Shown here: in pieces, positions 1-11,634 of the stretch
Layout: each line of letters opens with the position of its first letter
Position numbering within the stretch: the first letter of the stretch is position 1
Assembly (NCBI GenBank): GCA_013397795.1
Contig: VZTJ01005471.1
Coordinates: 68,964-132,963, forward strand
DNA length: 64,000 bases
Direction: 5' to 3'
Origin: Orthonyx spaldingii
Taxonomy: Eukaryota; Chordata; Aves; Passeriformes; Orthonychidae
Notes under the pieces: model-generated
Databases searched by the model: none
What the model was told of the DNA's origin: nothing
What the model saw: the letters and a program-made list of their open reading frames with translations, nothing else
Translations under genes and position numbers: made by a program

Positions 1-2754
1 CAAAGCTCACATGAGCAGGATCTTCCCATTGGCACTGTCCCTGCTGTGGCGGGGGTTGACTCCCTCCCACACACAGCCCAACGAGGAGCCAAGGGCAGCT
101 GCTCAGAGAGTTTGGGCTTAGGGGCTTGATTCCTGCCCTGGCAGGCCAGGTTTATCCTTCCTTTTTAACAGCAGAGCATTGGAAAGCCAGACCCATTTGG
201 GACAAACTTGAGCACATTTAACTATTTTCGTTCCCAAATGAAGTGTCTTGAATTCAGGAAGGATTCAGCAGATATTTCCAAGTGTGGCAGTTCGAGCTGT
301 CAGAAACAGAGATTTCAGCCTCTCAGGGTCTTTGCACCACTGTGTTTTTCTGAATGAAGGTGGGGCTTTTTCTTTGAAAAGATGTGTTTGTTTCAGTTAA
401 CCTAGGCCTTGGCAACGCATAGAAGATACTTGCAGTGAGCTAATGGAAGCCTCTTCTAATCTTTTTGAAAGTCCTGTTTATTTTGCCTGTTGTGGAAATT
501 TGTCAGTCATTTACTGCTTGTTATCTGAGTTTTCAAGATCACCCTGATGGTATCACTCAAAGTAAAACATGGATTGTAAATAATCGAGAATAAATTTGTT
601 ACCAAACTGGCCAGGCCAGATAGTGAATCACACATATGACTATGGTTTCAAAATGTATTTAGCAATACTGCTTGGGTAACATTGCAAGAGATCTGCAGAA
701 ATGGTAATCAGTGATTTAAACACCCACACCACAAAGTAAGTAAACACATACTATTCCTCTTCATGTAGGGAAAATTAAAAGTCCAGAGAAGTAAAAACTT
801 ATCCAAGGCAATAGAGAGAGAGACAAAGTTAGAATAATATCTCTGTATTGGTTGTGGTTCCCACTTGTGCCTGACCCAAATATATCAACTCACCCCTGGG
901 CTGAGTTAAATGTTAAAACATAGGAATTGAAGCTGAAGGAAATCATACTTTCTTGGGCCTCTTTGGCAAAGAAACTGGACCTGGTGGAAAGGTTTTAGTG
1001 ACAGGTTGTTTTTAATATTAATGTAATTCAGAATAGTATTGGGCTAACGTGTGGCAAAATTAAGACTTTTCTGAGCTTGGACTTGGCAAAGGGATTTTAG
1101 CTAGCTTTTGTATCTAAGGAGGCTTAGAGACAGATCAGATTTTAGGCTTTTCATGAGACAACCCATGCTAGCTGAAGTGTATTTCCTTACAGTTGCAGTG
1201 CCAATAGAAGTCATGACTTAGCAGCGGTTCTGTATCGTGCTCGTAAACTTAAATACCTTCAAATATCCTCCAAAGTTTCACTCAGTTAATTTACTTCAAT
1301 CATTTTGTAGCCTGTATCACCCTGCTCAAGTCTTTTATCACAGTGCCTTGGTAAGTGCCATTAGTTCTGATCCAATTGGGAATAATTCTAATTATTATCT
1401 GTAATGTCTCAAAACATGTTAAAACCCCACCAAAAGGAAGATAATAGAAATGCTTTTAAAAAAGTCCTTGGGCAGGTTGAGTACCCTTCTTCCTATTACC
1501 CTTTCTGAAAAGGGGAGAGAAAATTATTTAATCTGACCATATTAATAATTTAAAACAGTTACTTCTATTTTATTGCAACACTTTCTAAAGACAGGGGGAA
1601 AAGGTGGCTTTTGGAGAAGAAAGGAGGAAAGGGAGAAGGTTTCATCCCTTATTGCTCTCCTCAGCACAAGGTGACTGAACACTGACCTTGGACATGATTG
1701 TAGGTATTAAGTGATAAATGTAATACTACAGCTGTTTTCCACTCAGCTTCCAGTCATGCGGGGTCAGTCCTGGACACGGATGGGCAGAGCCTTTCCTTTA
1801 CGTATTGTGGTAAAGATACCATCCCTGTATATGTTACTTTCAGACATGATTCATGTCAAAACAGAAATAAACTCTGGCAGCATGCTTTGGCAGCTCAGTT
1901 TTGCCTGAATTGGACTATTAAATTTGAAATTTAAATGGCCCCCTCCTGCCTTGGTCATCGAAGGGAGAAAAGACACATTAAAGAATCACACCATTAAATG
2001 CAGATCTGTACCAGGATAAGGGTTTAAAAGAATGGCTCGACTCTACATAATAAGTTTAATTCATAGGCATTGAAAGACGAGTTAGGCTGAAAATCCCAGG
2101 ACTGAGAGAGCAGGACTAAGGGTACCTGGACCCAGCACTCAGGGGTGCAGTGGTCCATAGTCATGATTTGCCCAGTTCCTGCTGGCCACAATCAGCACCA
2201 GCTGGCAACTCATTTCAGCCAAAAGGATGCAAGTTGAGCACCTGTGTTACCTGTAAGGAGCTGCGTCTTGACATTTGGGACCCCACCTGCAGGAACAGCC
2301 TCTCCCTTCCTTTGCCATGGCCCAGTGGCCACCACTTGGAGCCCTGAGCCGTGGAGCTGGGGTCCTGTGGGCCTTTTGGCAATGCAAGCAACAATGGCTG
2401 GGCCACCTTAAACTCTAATCTCCCCTTTTAAACTGGCAGATTAATGTATTAAGGATACCAAGAGACAAAAAACAATAGGCTCTGGAGGTTGTGCAACTGA
2501 AATCCACTTTCAGGGCTTTTCAGAGACTAAGGCCTCACACTCATTCCTGAATATGAAGGGGCCTAGCAGTCAGAGCAAAAAATGACAATAGATGAAGAGA
2601 AGTTGTTCCTCAAGCTTCCAAGTCACATGGAAGCAGGCTGATTGTGATTTTGATATAGTTATCAGCTGAATCTGCTGCTAAAGCCCAGATAGTGACATAA
2701 GGAACAAAAGCAAGGACAGGAATGCAGGAATAGCCAAGCCAAGTTCCCAGAGAA

Positions 2755-2945
2755 ACACCAGCTGCAAATGACTGTGGCAAGGGGAAAACTTTGCTATTTA
2801 GATAAGACCCAGGGAATCCATTTCTCCCCCAAAAGATGTCCAGATCTATCTAAACTGATGTCTTTATTAATGCTTAAATCCCCAAGAATAATCCATCAAC
2901 AACACCGGCTCCAGCTTACCCATGAAATCCTGTTTGGAATTTGGT
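2755..2945. repeat. Diverged duplicated block, copy A
   Basis: This block aligns with copy B at about 3640-3765. Shared landmarks are the string AAAACTTTGCTATTT (about 2786-2800 here), then AGAATAATCCATCA (about 2885), then CAGCTTACCCAT and ATCCT.TTTGGAATT. Copy A carries roughly 50 extra bases between the first two landmarks. By eye the alignable parts are more than 80 percent identical. Same orientation and a spacing of about 850 bp suggest a local duplication or two members of an old interspersed repeat. I do not recognise the family. Confidence 0.7.
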
Positions 2946-3639
2946 GATCAGACGTCAAGAGAACCAGAGATGTCAGTCTCGCTGCGGGGCAAAGGAATAA
3001 TATATTAATTAGTTTCTCTTCCAGTTTTTCAAACTCTACATTTTAAATACGTTAAAATGTTCCATAGGTTTTGCTTCTTTCTGTTCAATAACTAACATCT
3101 GTTTACAGCTCCTGGGGAAAGAATAAATATTGGGTCTGTATGAGCTGTGAACAGAACAGGGATAGCAAAATACCTCCTTTGTGCACAGCAGCTTTTATAC
3201 TTTGCCATCAAGAGTTCAGAGAAGAGCCATTAGCTCAAGCTTTAGTATCAGCTGTGTTTTTAGGTTTTAACCAGTAAGTACATTTATTGAGGGTAAGGGA
3301 TGAGATCTCCTTTGAATTGTCTCAGCTGAATGGAGTTCATTTAACTACTCTGGTTTTTGGACACCTCTATGATATTGATATAATAGTGATACCTTTTAGT
3401 ATTCTCATAGGACAATACAAGTGCATGGATCAATGGAAGTAAGAGTACTTTTTTGGGGAGTTATGGAAAAGATGGTCTGTTGTGAGAACCCCCAGTACTT
3501 GGTACTTGTGGTGGCCTTTAGGCCATTTTTGTGGAGATTGGTGAGGAAGAGTGTGCTGAGGCTTCAAGTCTCACACACTATTGCAGGAATTTGGAAGATG
3601 CTCCCAGGAGGTAGAAATCTTCATCAGTCAAGATTTAGA

Positions 3640-3765
3640 GGAAAACTTTGCTATTTCAGTAAAACCCATGGAACCTCTTACACCCTTATTCACTCTCTAA
3701 GAATAATCCATCAGCAACACCAGCTGCAGCTTACCCATTAAATCCTATTTGGAATTCAGTGAGTA
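3640..3765. repeat. Diverged duplicated block, copy B
   Basis: Second copy of the block at about 2755-2945, in the same orientation. It has the same order of landmarks: AAAACTTTGCTATTT near 3642, AGAATAATCCATCA near 3700, CAGCTTACCCAT near 3726 and TTTGGAATT near 3748. The spacing between the first two landmarks is shorter than in copy A. The block is non-coding and family unknown. Confidence 0.7.
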
Positions 3766-4084
3766 GGCCAGGAAACTCATGGATGGTGCTGGAAGGAGAA
3801 AGCAGCTGAAGGAGGGGTGTTGCTATTCCCTGGGGCAGGGAGCTGGTGAAGGTCACTTTAATAGGAGCAGTGGGACAGTTGATTTGGGGATTTTATTTTT
3901 CACCCAGTTAGCTCTAACCAGGTGTTAGAATTACTGAGTAAGAAAAAATTAAATTGCTGGAATATTTCAGCCTATTAAAAGAATTCATTTTAGAAGAATT
4001 CTAAATATAAATGTAGTTCAATGAGACTGGAACGTAAGCATTTCCATTTTGTGTATCCTGCTAGTAACGTTATTTTCTTTACAG

Positions 4085-4228
4085 GGCTGTAGTCTGTTCT
4101 ACTCCAAAAGGTTCTGCCTCCCCTGTGTGAAGGAAAACCTAAAGGCCTTTCCTTTGGAAATACAAGAAGACACAGATAAAAGGAAATCCCAGCAGAAATC
4201 CTGCAAAAAAAACGGATACAAAGCATAA
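4085..4228 (+). CDS. CDPF1: CDPF1 last coding exon (cysteine-rich DPF motif protein, C-terminus)
   Basis: This exon encodes the C-terminal 47 codons of a protein matching the C6_DPF family. The intron ends in a pyrimidine tract and TTTCTTTACAG, giving an acceptor at 4084. Reading from GGC at 4085 gives GCSLFYSKRFCLPCVKENLK, then a segment with FPLEIQED, then a basic lysine- and glutamine-rich tail, ending in TAA at 4226-4228. The CSLFY-x-KRFC-x-PCVKEN-x-x-x-FP-x-EI pattern with its paired cysteines is, from family knowledge, the end of the DPF domain. The earlier part, which holds the DPF tripeptide and the other conserved cysteines, is not seen and should lie left of the window, so this entry is partial. 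Molecular function of the family is unknown. The tail-to-tail position beside PPARA agrees with vertebrate synteny as I recall it. The alternative, a pseudogene fragment, is unlikely given the clean acceptor and open frame. Confidence 0.85.
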   Translation, partial: GCSLFYSKRFCLPCVKENLKAFPLEIQEDTDKRKSQQKSCKKNGYKA

Positions 4229-4709
4229 ATCCTGAAGGACCAAGAGCGACAGTTCTTTGGCTGGGGTTTCTCCTCTCTCTCTGCTTGGAGACTATCTTGT
4301 TGCTCCTTTTAAAGAAGTGACCTTCATCAGCTCACTACTACTGGAGAGAGCAACACATTTCCTTGGCTTGGGTTCAGACATCCCCGTGCAGCGCCTGCCG
4401 CGCCAGGGAGCGGCTCCGAGGTGCTGGGGAGCCACAAAGGAAGGCAGACGAGCCTGCTGTCACCATGTGAAATGCCTGCAGGGAGAAACCAAACTGCACA
4501 GAGCATAGGAACCAGGTCCAGGTTTTCACATTTTAGTGCTTTGTGTTGTTCTTGATACTCCTACAGTGTTATGAAAATCCAATACAGATTGATTGGCTTA
4601 ATTCAGCATATACCCTAGAAAGTCAGTGTACACCAATTGTTAATCTGGCAGTGCTGTCCTGGTAAGATTACATTAGGCAGGGAATTTGAAGCTTTATTTG
4701 TAAGCCTAA

Positions 4710-4715
4710 AATAAA
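4710..4715 (+). terminator. Candidate CDPF1 poly(A) signal, proximal
   Basis: AATAAA about 480 bases after the CDPF1 stop codon, followed by CGTGCTGT. It is one of five candidates; the next are at 4821, 4934 and 4995. Confidence 0.4.
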
Positions 4716-5554
4716 CGTGCTGTAAGGAAATGTCATAAATATCATACCTAAATTTTTCAATATGGTAATTTTAATGCTATCACAGCATTGAGACTTCTGA
4801 AGGTTGCTGCTTCTACAATCAATAAAAATATTTACAAGTCCCTTCCCCTTGCAGTCACTTTTCACTTAACCTTCCAGTTCATGTCAGCACAGCAACTGGA
4901 GAGGACCCTCGATACATTTGGTTTATGCTTTACAATAAAGGTGACTTCCTTTTCACTTTCAAAGCAGTTAATCTGGAAATAGAAAAGTTCCATTAATAAA
5001 CTCAATTCTTTCCTGAAAAGGACAAATAAACTTCAGCTATGATAGGGATGTCAGAAACACAGCTTCAGGCAAAAAAGCTAAAAAGTTGTTATGGAAACAG
5101 CAGTTTGTTTAGCTCAAAAATTAGCTTCTTCAGTTATCTGTTTTGACTGTCTTAAGATTTAGGTGGCTTTTATGTAAAACCAGAGTCACACACCTTGAGG
5201 ATATGTCTAGAATGCTCCCCAATCACAAAATCACCTTTTTGACTCAAGTTATTGCTGGTCATTGCTTCAGAACCTGTTAGTGCCTTGGTTAACATCTTTT
5301 TTCCAACTCTTCCATCCATAGAATTTGTAACAGGACAACATGTAAAATCAATTGTTTTAGTAGAATGAACATGTGTCTGTTAAAAGAAATCAACATTATT
5401 TCAGTGAGTTGTTTAGGACACTTAAGTATCCTGAAATCTTTATTTTTTCTGAACTTAATATATTGGTGCCCTCTGTTCAGGACTGAAATTTGTTGCAGTG
5501 ACTGGAGGAGCAATAATGGACCTATTAGTAGCCTTTTCAAGCCCTAAGTGCTTT

Positions 5555-5560
5555 AATAAA
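5555..5560 (+). terminator. Candidate CDPF1 poly(A) signal, distal
   Basis: AATAAATAAA (two overlapping hexamers) followed within 30 bases by a GT-rich element. It has the best downstream context among the plus-strand candidates after CDPF1. Confidence 0.4.
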
Positions 5561-5580
5561 TAAAATTTATGTATGTCTCT

Positions 5581-7187
5581 AATTGTGGAAAAAAAGATCC
5601 ATGTTAGGAGGCAACATTTCAGATTCCTTTTTGCAGTAACAAAAGACTACACTTCCAAGGAAAGTGATACTAAACTTATGTAAGATGGATGGTATTATAT
5701 TTCAGTTTCATGTTAGGAACACCGAATTTAAAAGCTGTGGTGTGTCTGTATCTGCTCTGGACAAATACCAGTGGCACATCCCGTGCTAAACCCACAACTG
5801 AAGAGAGCACCCTCCCTTGGAATTGTAGTCTTATAATCAAGACTGCCAAAGCAACATGGTTCTGTGAGATCACAGGATATGTTTATACCAGCAAACATAC
5901 CTTGAAACATTTTATTTCCTGGATTTTCCATTGTTCATGACAGGTTGTACTCCTAAAAGCAGGTTTTAAAAGCCTGGTTAGTGCAGTGCCCATGTCAGTG
6001 AGAATGGGATCTCATCTCTCTGAGCTGTTTTCCCTCCTGTTCAGCTTCTTCTGTGCCCTTTTAAGATAAATGCAGTTATCTCATTGCTTCTTAACCATTA
6101 TCTTTGCCTTCATGATATGACTGAGGAGTCATTTAAAGCCCTCAGGAATTGCCCTGCCTTTAAGTACTTGTTATGTTGAACTGGAGGGGAAAAAGACTCA
6201 GTATTTAAAGGGAGCAGAACCTCAGAGCAGAACTACAGAATTTTTACTTTGGCTCAGTACAGCTCAGTTATTTATCGTACAACAGGAAAAACCAAGGCAG
6301 GGATGCCTCTGCTTCACAGTTACCTGGGTGTGAAGACCTGGTAGGTGAAGAAAAGCCAGCAAGTACCACAGAGGGACAGCAGATGTGTTCTGGCATCTCT
6401 GGTCTATACTTTAGGGAAAGGAGACTGCCCTATGTGCCATTTGGTATTTCCTGGAATGACAATGGATTATTATCTGTGCTCAGCTGTTAAAACTTATGTA
6501 TTCCACATTCTTGTATTCCCACTGAACATGAGCATTATGGTTTCAGTATCATCATATTTTGTTATATGTGTGATTTCACAGCCTGAATGCTACCATGCCT
6601 AGCCTTTCCTGCTCTTCATGGATGCACAGCCTTTACAGGTTGGTTTCATCAGGGTCTCCGAGTACTTTCTGCTGCTCAGCATCAGGTCTTCCATGCTCCT
6701 GCACACAGCTGATGAAGAAACCTGAGTCTTTTTCCTCTGCTGTAATTTTTACTTCAGCACTCTCTTACCAGCTTAAAACATCCCCAGATTCTGGAAGAAA
6801 AACAGCTACCTGTGACATATTTCCCCAACTGATTTAACTGAAGACATGCTCATTGAATTAGTGCTGCTTCACACAGAAGTGCAGTCGTTACTTGTTGAAT
6901 TCCATGGATGTCTCAAACCAGCCATATGACCCATGAGAATATGAAAGATCACTGCTGGATGGTGGGTCAGCACCAGACTTAGGTTATATACAGATAAATG
7001 TATATGCAATGTCTCTGAGTATGTTACACACCCACTCCTGCCTCAAAAGGTGTCTAACAGGACACTGGGAAGCATCAGCACTTCAAGATCTTTCAAATAT
7101 GCTGCCTTTTGAATATCACATTGCAGTGAGTTCCTTTCCTGGAGATAAAAGATCAGCACAAGTCATTTAATTCACTTTTAAAAATAC
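5581..7187. other. Intergenic gap between CDPF1 and PPARA 3' ends
   Basis: No exon, repeat family or RNA gene is recognisable. Open frames on both strands are short (85 codons at most), overlap each other and look like chance. The boundaries depend on which poly(A) sites are used by the two converging genes. Confidence 0.4.
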
Positions 7188-7193
7188 TTTATT
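7188..7193 (-). terminator. PPARA: Candidate distal PPARA poly(A) signal
   Basis: TTTATT on the plus strand reads AATAAA on the minus strand, within TAAAAAATAAAGTATTTT. It lies about 7.1 kb past the PPARA stop codon. Mammalian PPARA transcripts have a very long 3' UTR, so a distal site here is plausible. Other minus-strand hexamers are at 11861-11866 and 13975-13980. Confidence 0.4.
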
Positions 7194-10100
7194 TTTTAAA
7201 AACCATTAAGGCAAAACCGTGTTTCAAATTAAGTTGGTTTACATTCAGTCTGAAAGGATTACTTTTTTTAAAGCACATAGGTTCCTACCAGTCTCTATAC
7301 AAACACTGTGAATGCAACCTCTTATTTTTAAAGAAGGCGGAAAAAAATCAGAATGTAAAAAAGAAAAAAATGTTTAGTTCAAGTTTTTTCATCCTAGATC
7401 AGTAGGCTGGTAACATTTGAGAATGCATCATTGTATGGAGCTAGATGTGACTTTTACATTCACAAGTGCAAGATACGTTGTCTTTCCTAAAAATCCCTGC
7501 AAGACCAGGGCTTCCATTCGTCCTTGGAAGTGTCATTTGCATTGTTCTAACAGAAAGGAACTTGGGAACTTGGCTTGAATTAGTGGTTTTTACTGGGAAA
7601 CAAGCATTCCATGAGAATTAGGTTTGACTACTTCTTGCAAGAAATGTCTGCTTGTTCTATGTTCTGTATTTACTGTAGTAAAATGTACCCAAAACCTCCT
7701 AAAAACAGATGACTGGAAAAGCTGTTTTGTTTTCTCTTTAATATTGATATCTTGATTTAATTAAACACTTGTTAGCTCTATTGATTAGGGTTTGGCAACA
7801 TTAACAACACTGTGCTTTTTTTGTGTCCCACCAGATAACAGGCCATTTAAGTCATGAAGGAGGGCTTCAACATCCTGGTGCACTTAAGCTGTGGAGCTGC
7901 ATTCCTGGAGAAAACTCTGAGCAATTGTGTGTAAGAGCTGTGGAAGAGCAGGAGCCACACAGGAGGGCAGCTCCCCTGAGAAGCTGCTGAACCAGACTTT
8001 GTCAAACCACTCTGAGAGCGGGTTCTGGAGCACATCCATAGCATCAAAACGTTAGTTAGACACGTTATTACTAAACAAGTAATTAAACGTGCATGTTCCT
8101 CCTGTGCCAGGGGCCAAGGCACTGTGACTCCATGGAGAGAGATGCTGTGTGTGTGGGGATGAGCCGTGGGAGCCCCTGGCTGGGCCAAGGCGACCAGGGG
8201 TGGCTGTTTGCGTGTGAGTCACCCGCAGCAGGGGCGGTGACCTGCTCCCAGCTCTGCAGCACAGCCCTCACGGGCTGCCTGGTGACACTGCACTCCTACG
8301 CACCCGCAGTGCAACACTGCACTGCTGTGCCGCCGGGAATTCAGTGCATCAGGATTTCCCCACCCTGCCAACCTTTTTTCTTTCATGTGTGAAGAATGCC
8401 ATGAAGCTCCTGGCCTTGAGCATAAGGCTGGTGTCTTTACCACGACAGGGATTACGGTACCTGCATATCCAACCTGAGAAAATACACCAAAACACTGTGC
8501 AACTACTTCAAGTACCTCATGCTTGATCTTGCAGTCCTTATTTAAGGTCCAGCCTGTAATCAGATTAGTCTCTTGTGCATGCTGCCTATCCCCTGGCAGA
8601 GGCAGCTCATCTGAAATTGAGGTCCTTGCAACAGGAATTCTGTTTCGAAACATCCACAGCAATGGAATCTGACAGGATTGAATGATGCAATAAAGGAGCT
8701 CAAGAAAAAAAATACTCCAGCTTCGGAAGCAGAAAAAGATTTTAAAAACCTGTGAGCACAACAGAGAAAAGAAAGGAGGAAACAGCCTCCCTTAGGGTGG
8801 GCTCAGTTACACACTGGGTTTGTGCTGTGTGAAGTGACAGCATAAAGGAAGTGGCTGCAGGTTAGCACAGAGAGTCCAGCAGAGCTTTTACAAACATGAC
8901 ACAAATGCCTTAGGAGACAACATACCTGTGTAGTGACACTGATGAAGTGAAAATGCCAAGTTATAGCAGCTTGAGGAAATAAAATGTTATCTGTTACAAA
9001 TAAAAAGCAGTAAGTACAAATGATTGCCAGAACATTTGTAAGAGATTGTGCTTGTGATAGCTGCTGTGTTTGGTGATTCACACAGCAAAATAAAAGGTAG
9101 ACACCTTTGTAGGGTACCTTTGTCTCTATATCAGATTTCCTTAGCAGGATGCTGTAAGCACAGACTGTCACACCTGCGTGCACCAGACACAGAATCCCTA
9201 TGGGCAGACTCTGAATTCAGTTCTGTTTAAAAGCCCACAGGAACCCTCCTGTAGGGCAGCCAGTAATGTCATGTCAACATTTTGTTTTGTGCTGCCAGAT
9301 CATGTTTGCAAATACATCTATAAAAGCAGCAGCTCACCCTCAGGGCAGGTGGCAGGGAATAATCCTGAGTACATGTTGTTATTCCCAGTGAGCCCCCAGT
9401 CACTTCCTCAGAAAACTGGTGCACAAACCAAATGCAGGTTCTTGTTAGCTCTTTTCAAAGGAAAACGAGCTACCATGCTACAAAACAAAGATGAACTCAG
9501 CTCTACATACTATCTTTCATATTGGTGAACTTGAGTTAAAAACTTGATTTTGGGATTGCAGCTATTCCTCAACTAGACTTGCTGCTATTAAAATTAAATA
9601 AAAGAAGTCTATGTTCTATGTGAAAATATATTTTAAAGTTTTGTTATAATCGTCAACACCAAACACTCATAACTTTGAAGAATTTGTGACAGTTCTTCAC
9701 AAATGATACAGCAATAAAGACCAGACAGGAATAAATAGCAATTTGTCTTTGACATCAGCCCCTTCATCCTTAGCCCATAAAAGTAAATACTTCCTCACTG
9801 TACAAAGGGTTCACAAGATAAAGTATGTAACAAATATTTAAATTAAATAATTTACACATTTTTCTTTAAGCACCTCTGTAATTAATTTAGTGAAAGTTTA
9901 TACCTTGCAATTATATTCTTGTATTTTATAAACTGAAACATGAAGAAATGGTATTACATTAAATTAAAAAAATCCCACAACACATAATACCAATAATCTC
10001 AGCTCAAACCCACATATAATTTAAATCTCCAGTAAAAGAAAAATAATAAAGCTGATTAAACCTAGATGCAAAAATAGTATGCAACTGGTTATCAGGAAAG

Positions 10101-10947
10101 CACTTGGGACATAAGCAAGTACCAGATACCATGCTCCACCTTACATTCCAACACTTCCTAATGGACAAGGGGTTTCTGAGAGGGACCATTATTTGTAAGA
10201 CCTTATGCTTAAACAGGACCACGACAGCTGCAAACGCATTTGTCAAATGCAGTTGCAGATTTTCAACTAAGTCACAGAGAGCTTTTCAGGACAGACTGAA
10301 ACTGTTCCTGTGCAGCCACAGCAGGATCTTCCCCAACTGCTCTCCTCAAATGGGGCCTAGGTTTGTCCAGGCTTTCCGTCAGAAATAAGGAGGAAATTCA
10401 AACTCAATCATATGTGACTCAGCTCTCGTGATGAATAAATCCCCCCAAGTTTCAGCAGTTTGAATAAACAAACAAATGTTTAGATGCTTATTATAAGCTC
10501 TTTGATGTGCAGCCTCGTGCCAGATCTCTCATGAGAACAGGCTTAGTGCAACTGCTGGGATTTCCGAGATCTGCGCGGGGCAGGAATAAAGCAAAACTCT
10601 GCTCTCTGGCAGCACTTCAGCTCTGCAGCAGCTGCTGGAACCAAAGCACAAAGGCACGTGGAAATGGCAATTAACACAAAATATGGTTTCTTTAAATGTG
10701 ACGAAAGATGCAGTTTCTGTAAGTGGAAACTTTCCTATCAGGTGTCAGTTTGTGTTTAAAGTAAAAGTGGGATCTGAAATTTTAAAAAGGAACAAAGTAA
10801 CTAATTTTTTTTTTTTAAATGGCAACTTTAAAGGAAATATTGAAGGAGGAAAGAAGAATGAACATCAGATTTCCCTAATACTTGGCACAAAACCTTCCTT
10901 TCTTATTCCCCCCTTCCCCTTTCAAGAGGACTACTTAGGGCACCACA

Positions 10948-10967
10948 ATAAATAAATAAATAAATAT
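10948..10967. repeat. AAAT microsatellite
   Basis: About five AATA units in a row in the probable PPARA 3' UTR. Confidence 0.85.
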
Positions 10968-11599
10968 TTTCCTCCCCAAACAATGCTCAAAAATGAGTAA
11001 TCTGTAGGTTTGCTGAAAACTTAAGTCACGCCATTGTTTCCCAGGATATTTCTCCATCCATCTGCTGACTCCTGCCTTCAGCTGTTTGTGGGGTCTGGTT
11101 GCTAACGAGAGTTCTCCCATGCTATATGTTGGCAAGAATCAGATCCAAACTGTACCTTACGAGCCAGTGAAGCTTTAATACAGTTTTAATCCTAAAATCT
11201 GATCACTTTACTTCCCTCCATAGATGGGGTACTTGAAAGTATTAGTTTATCTGCACATAGGGGAGATGCTGAAGTAATAGAGCAGAAATAGATCTGAGAC
11301 TAGTTTGGATTCCAAACTTCAAAAAAATAGACACAAACTGAGTAATTTTAAAATCTCCTTGGCCAAAGCCTGCTGTAGTCAACTCCTGAAGGAGCAAATG
11401 CAATTCCTTAAAAGCATAATGTAGAAATGAGAAATTCTTTTGCCCATTAATTCTCGGGAAGGGAATTGTCTGCCCTGTGCCACTCTTTGAAGTGACTGTG
11501 GGAATGTGCATGGGGCAGAAGTGTGGGCAGTGGAATCCATCCAGAATTTTAGGCTGTGTTAACATCTTGTTCATATTTCTGTAATTCAGAGATGTGTTC

Positions 11600-11608
<9 letters not shown>

Positions 11609-11633
<25 letters not shown>

Positions 11634-11634
11634 C
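11609..11634. repeat. Poly-T run
   Basis: Roughly 25 consecutive T on the plus strand. In the PPARA transcript sense this is poly-A, preceded by AATGAGGAA. It may be the tail of an old retroposed insertion or simple slippage; no flanking element is recognised. Confidence 0.85.

Larger units (their letters stand above)
1..4084. other. Non-coding left flank, probably CDPF1 intron
   Basis: No coding exon is recognisable on either strand. Because the last CDPF1 exon starts at 4085 with a good acceptor and the conserved first part of that protein is not found here, this stretch is most simply intron of CDPF1, with the earlier exons lying left of the window. That placement is inferred. The sequence is unremarkable AT-rich vertebrate DNA, apart from a locally duplicated block (about 2755-2945 and 3640-3765) and a 61-codon open stretch after an acceptor-like site at 172, both described separately. 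Confidence 0.5.
4229..5580 (+). other. CDPF1: CDPF1 3' untranslated region (inferred extent)
   Basis: Non-coding DNA after the CDPF1 stop codon. Five AATAAA hexamers lie on the plus strand: 4710-4715, 4821-4826, 4934-4939, 4995-5000 and 5555-5560. The last overlaps a second hexamer and is followed by a GT-rich stretch (TTTATGTATGTCTC), the usual arrangement of a cleavage site. Which one is used cannot be told without transcript data, so the right end is an upper estimate. Confidence 0.5.

Noticed and set aside
8219..8761. 180-codon minus-strand open frame in the presumed PPARA 3' UTR
   Set aside because: No recognisable domain, and overlapping open frames exist on the opposite strand. Its position fits UTR rather than a gene.
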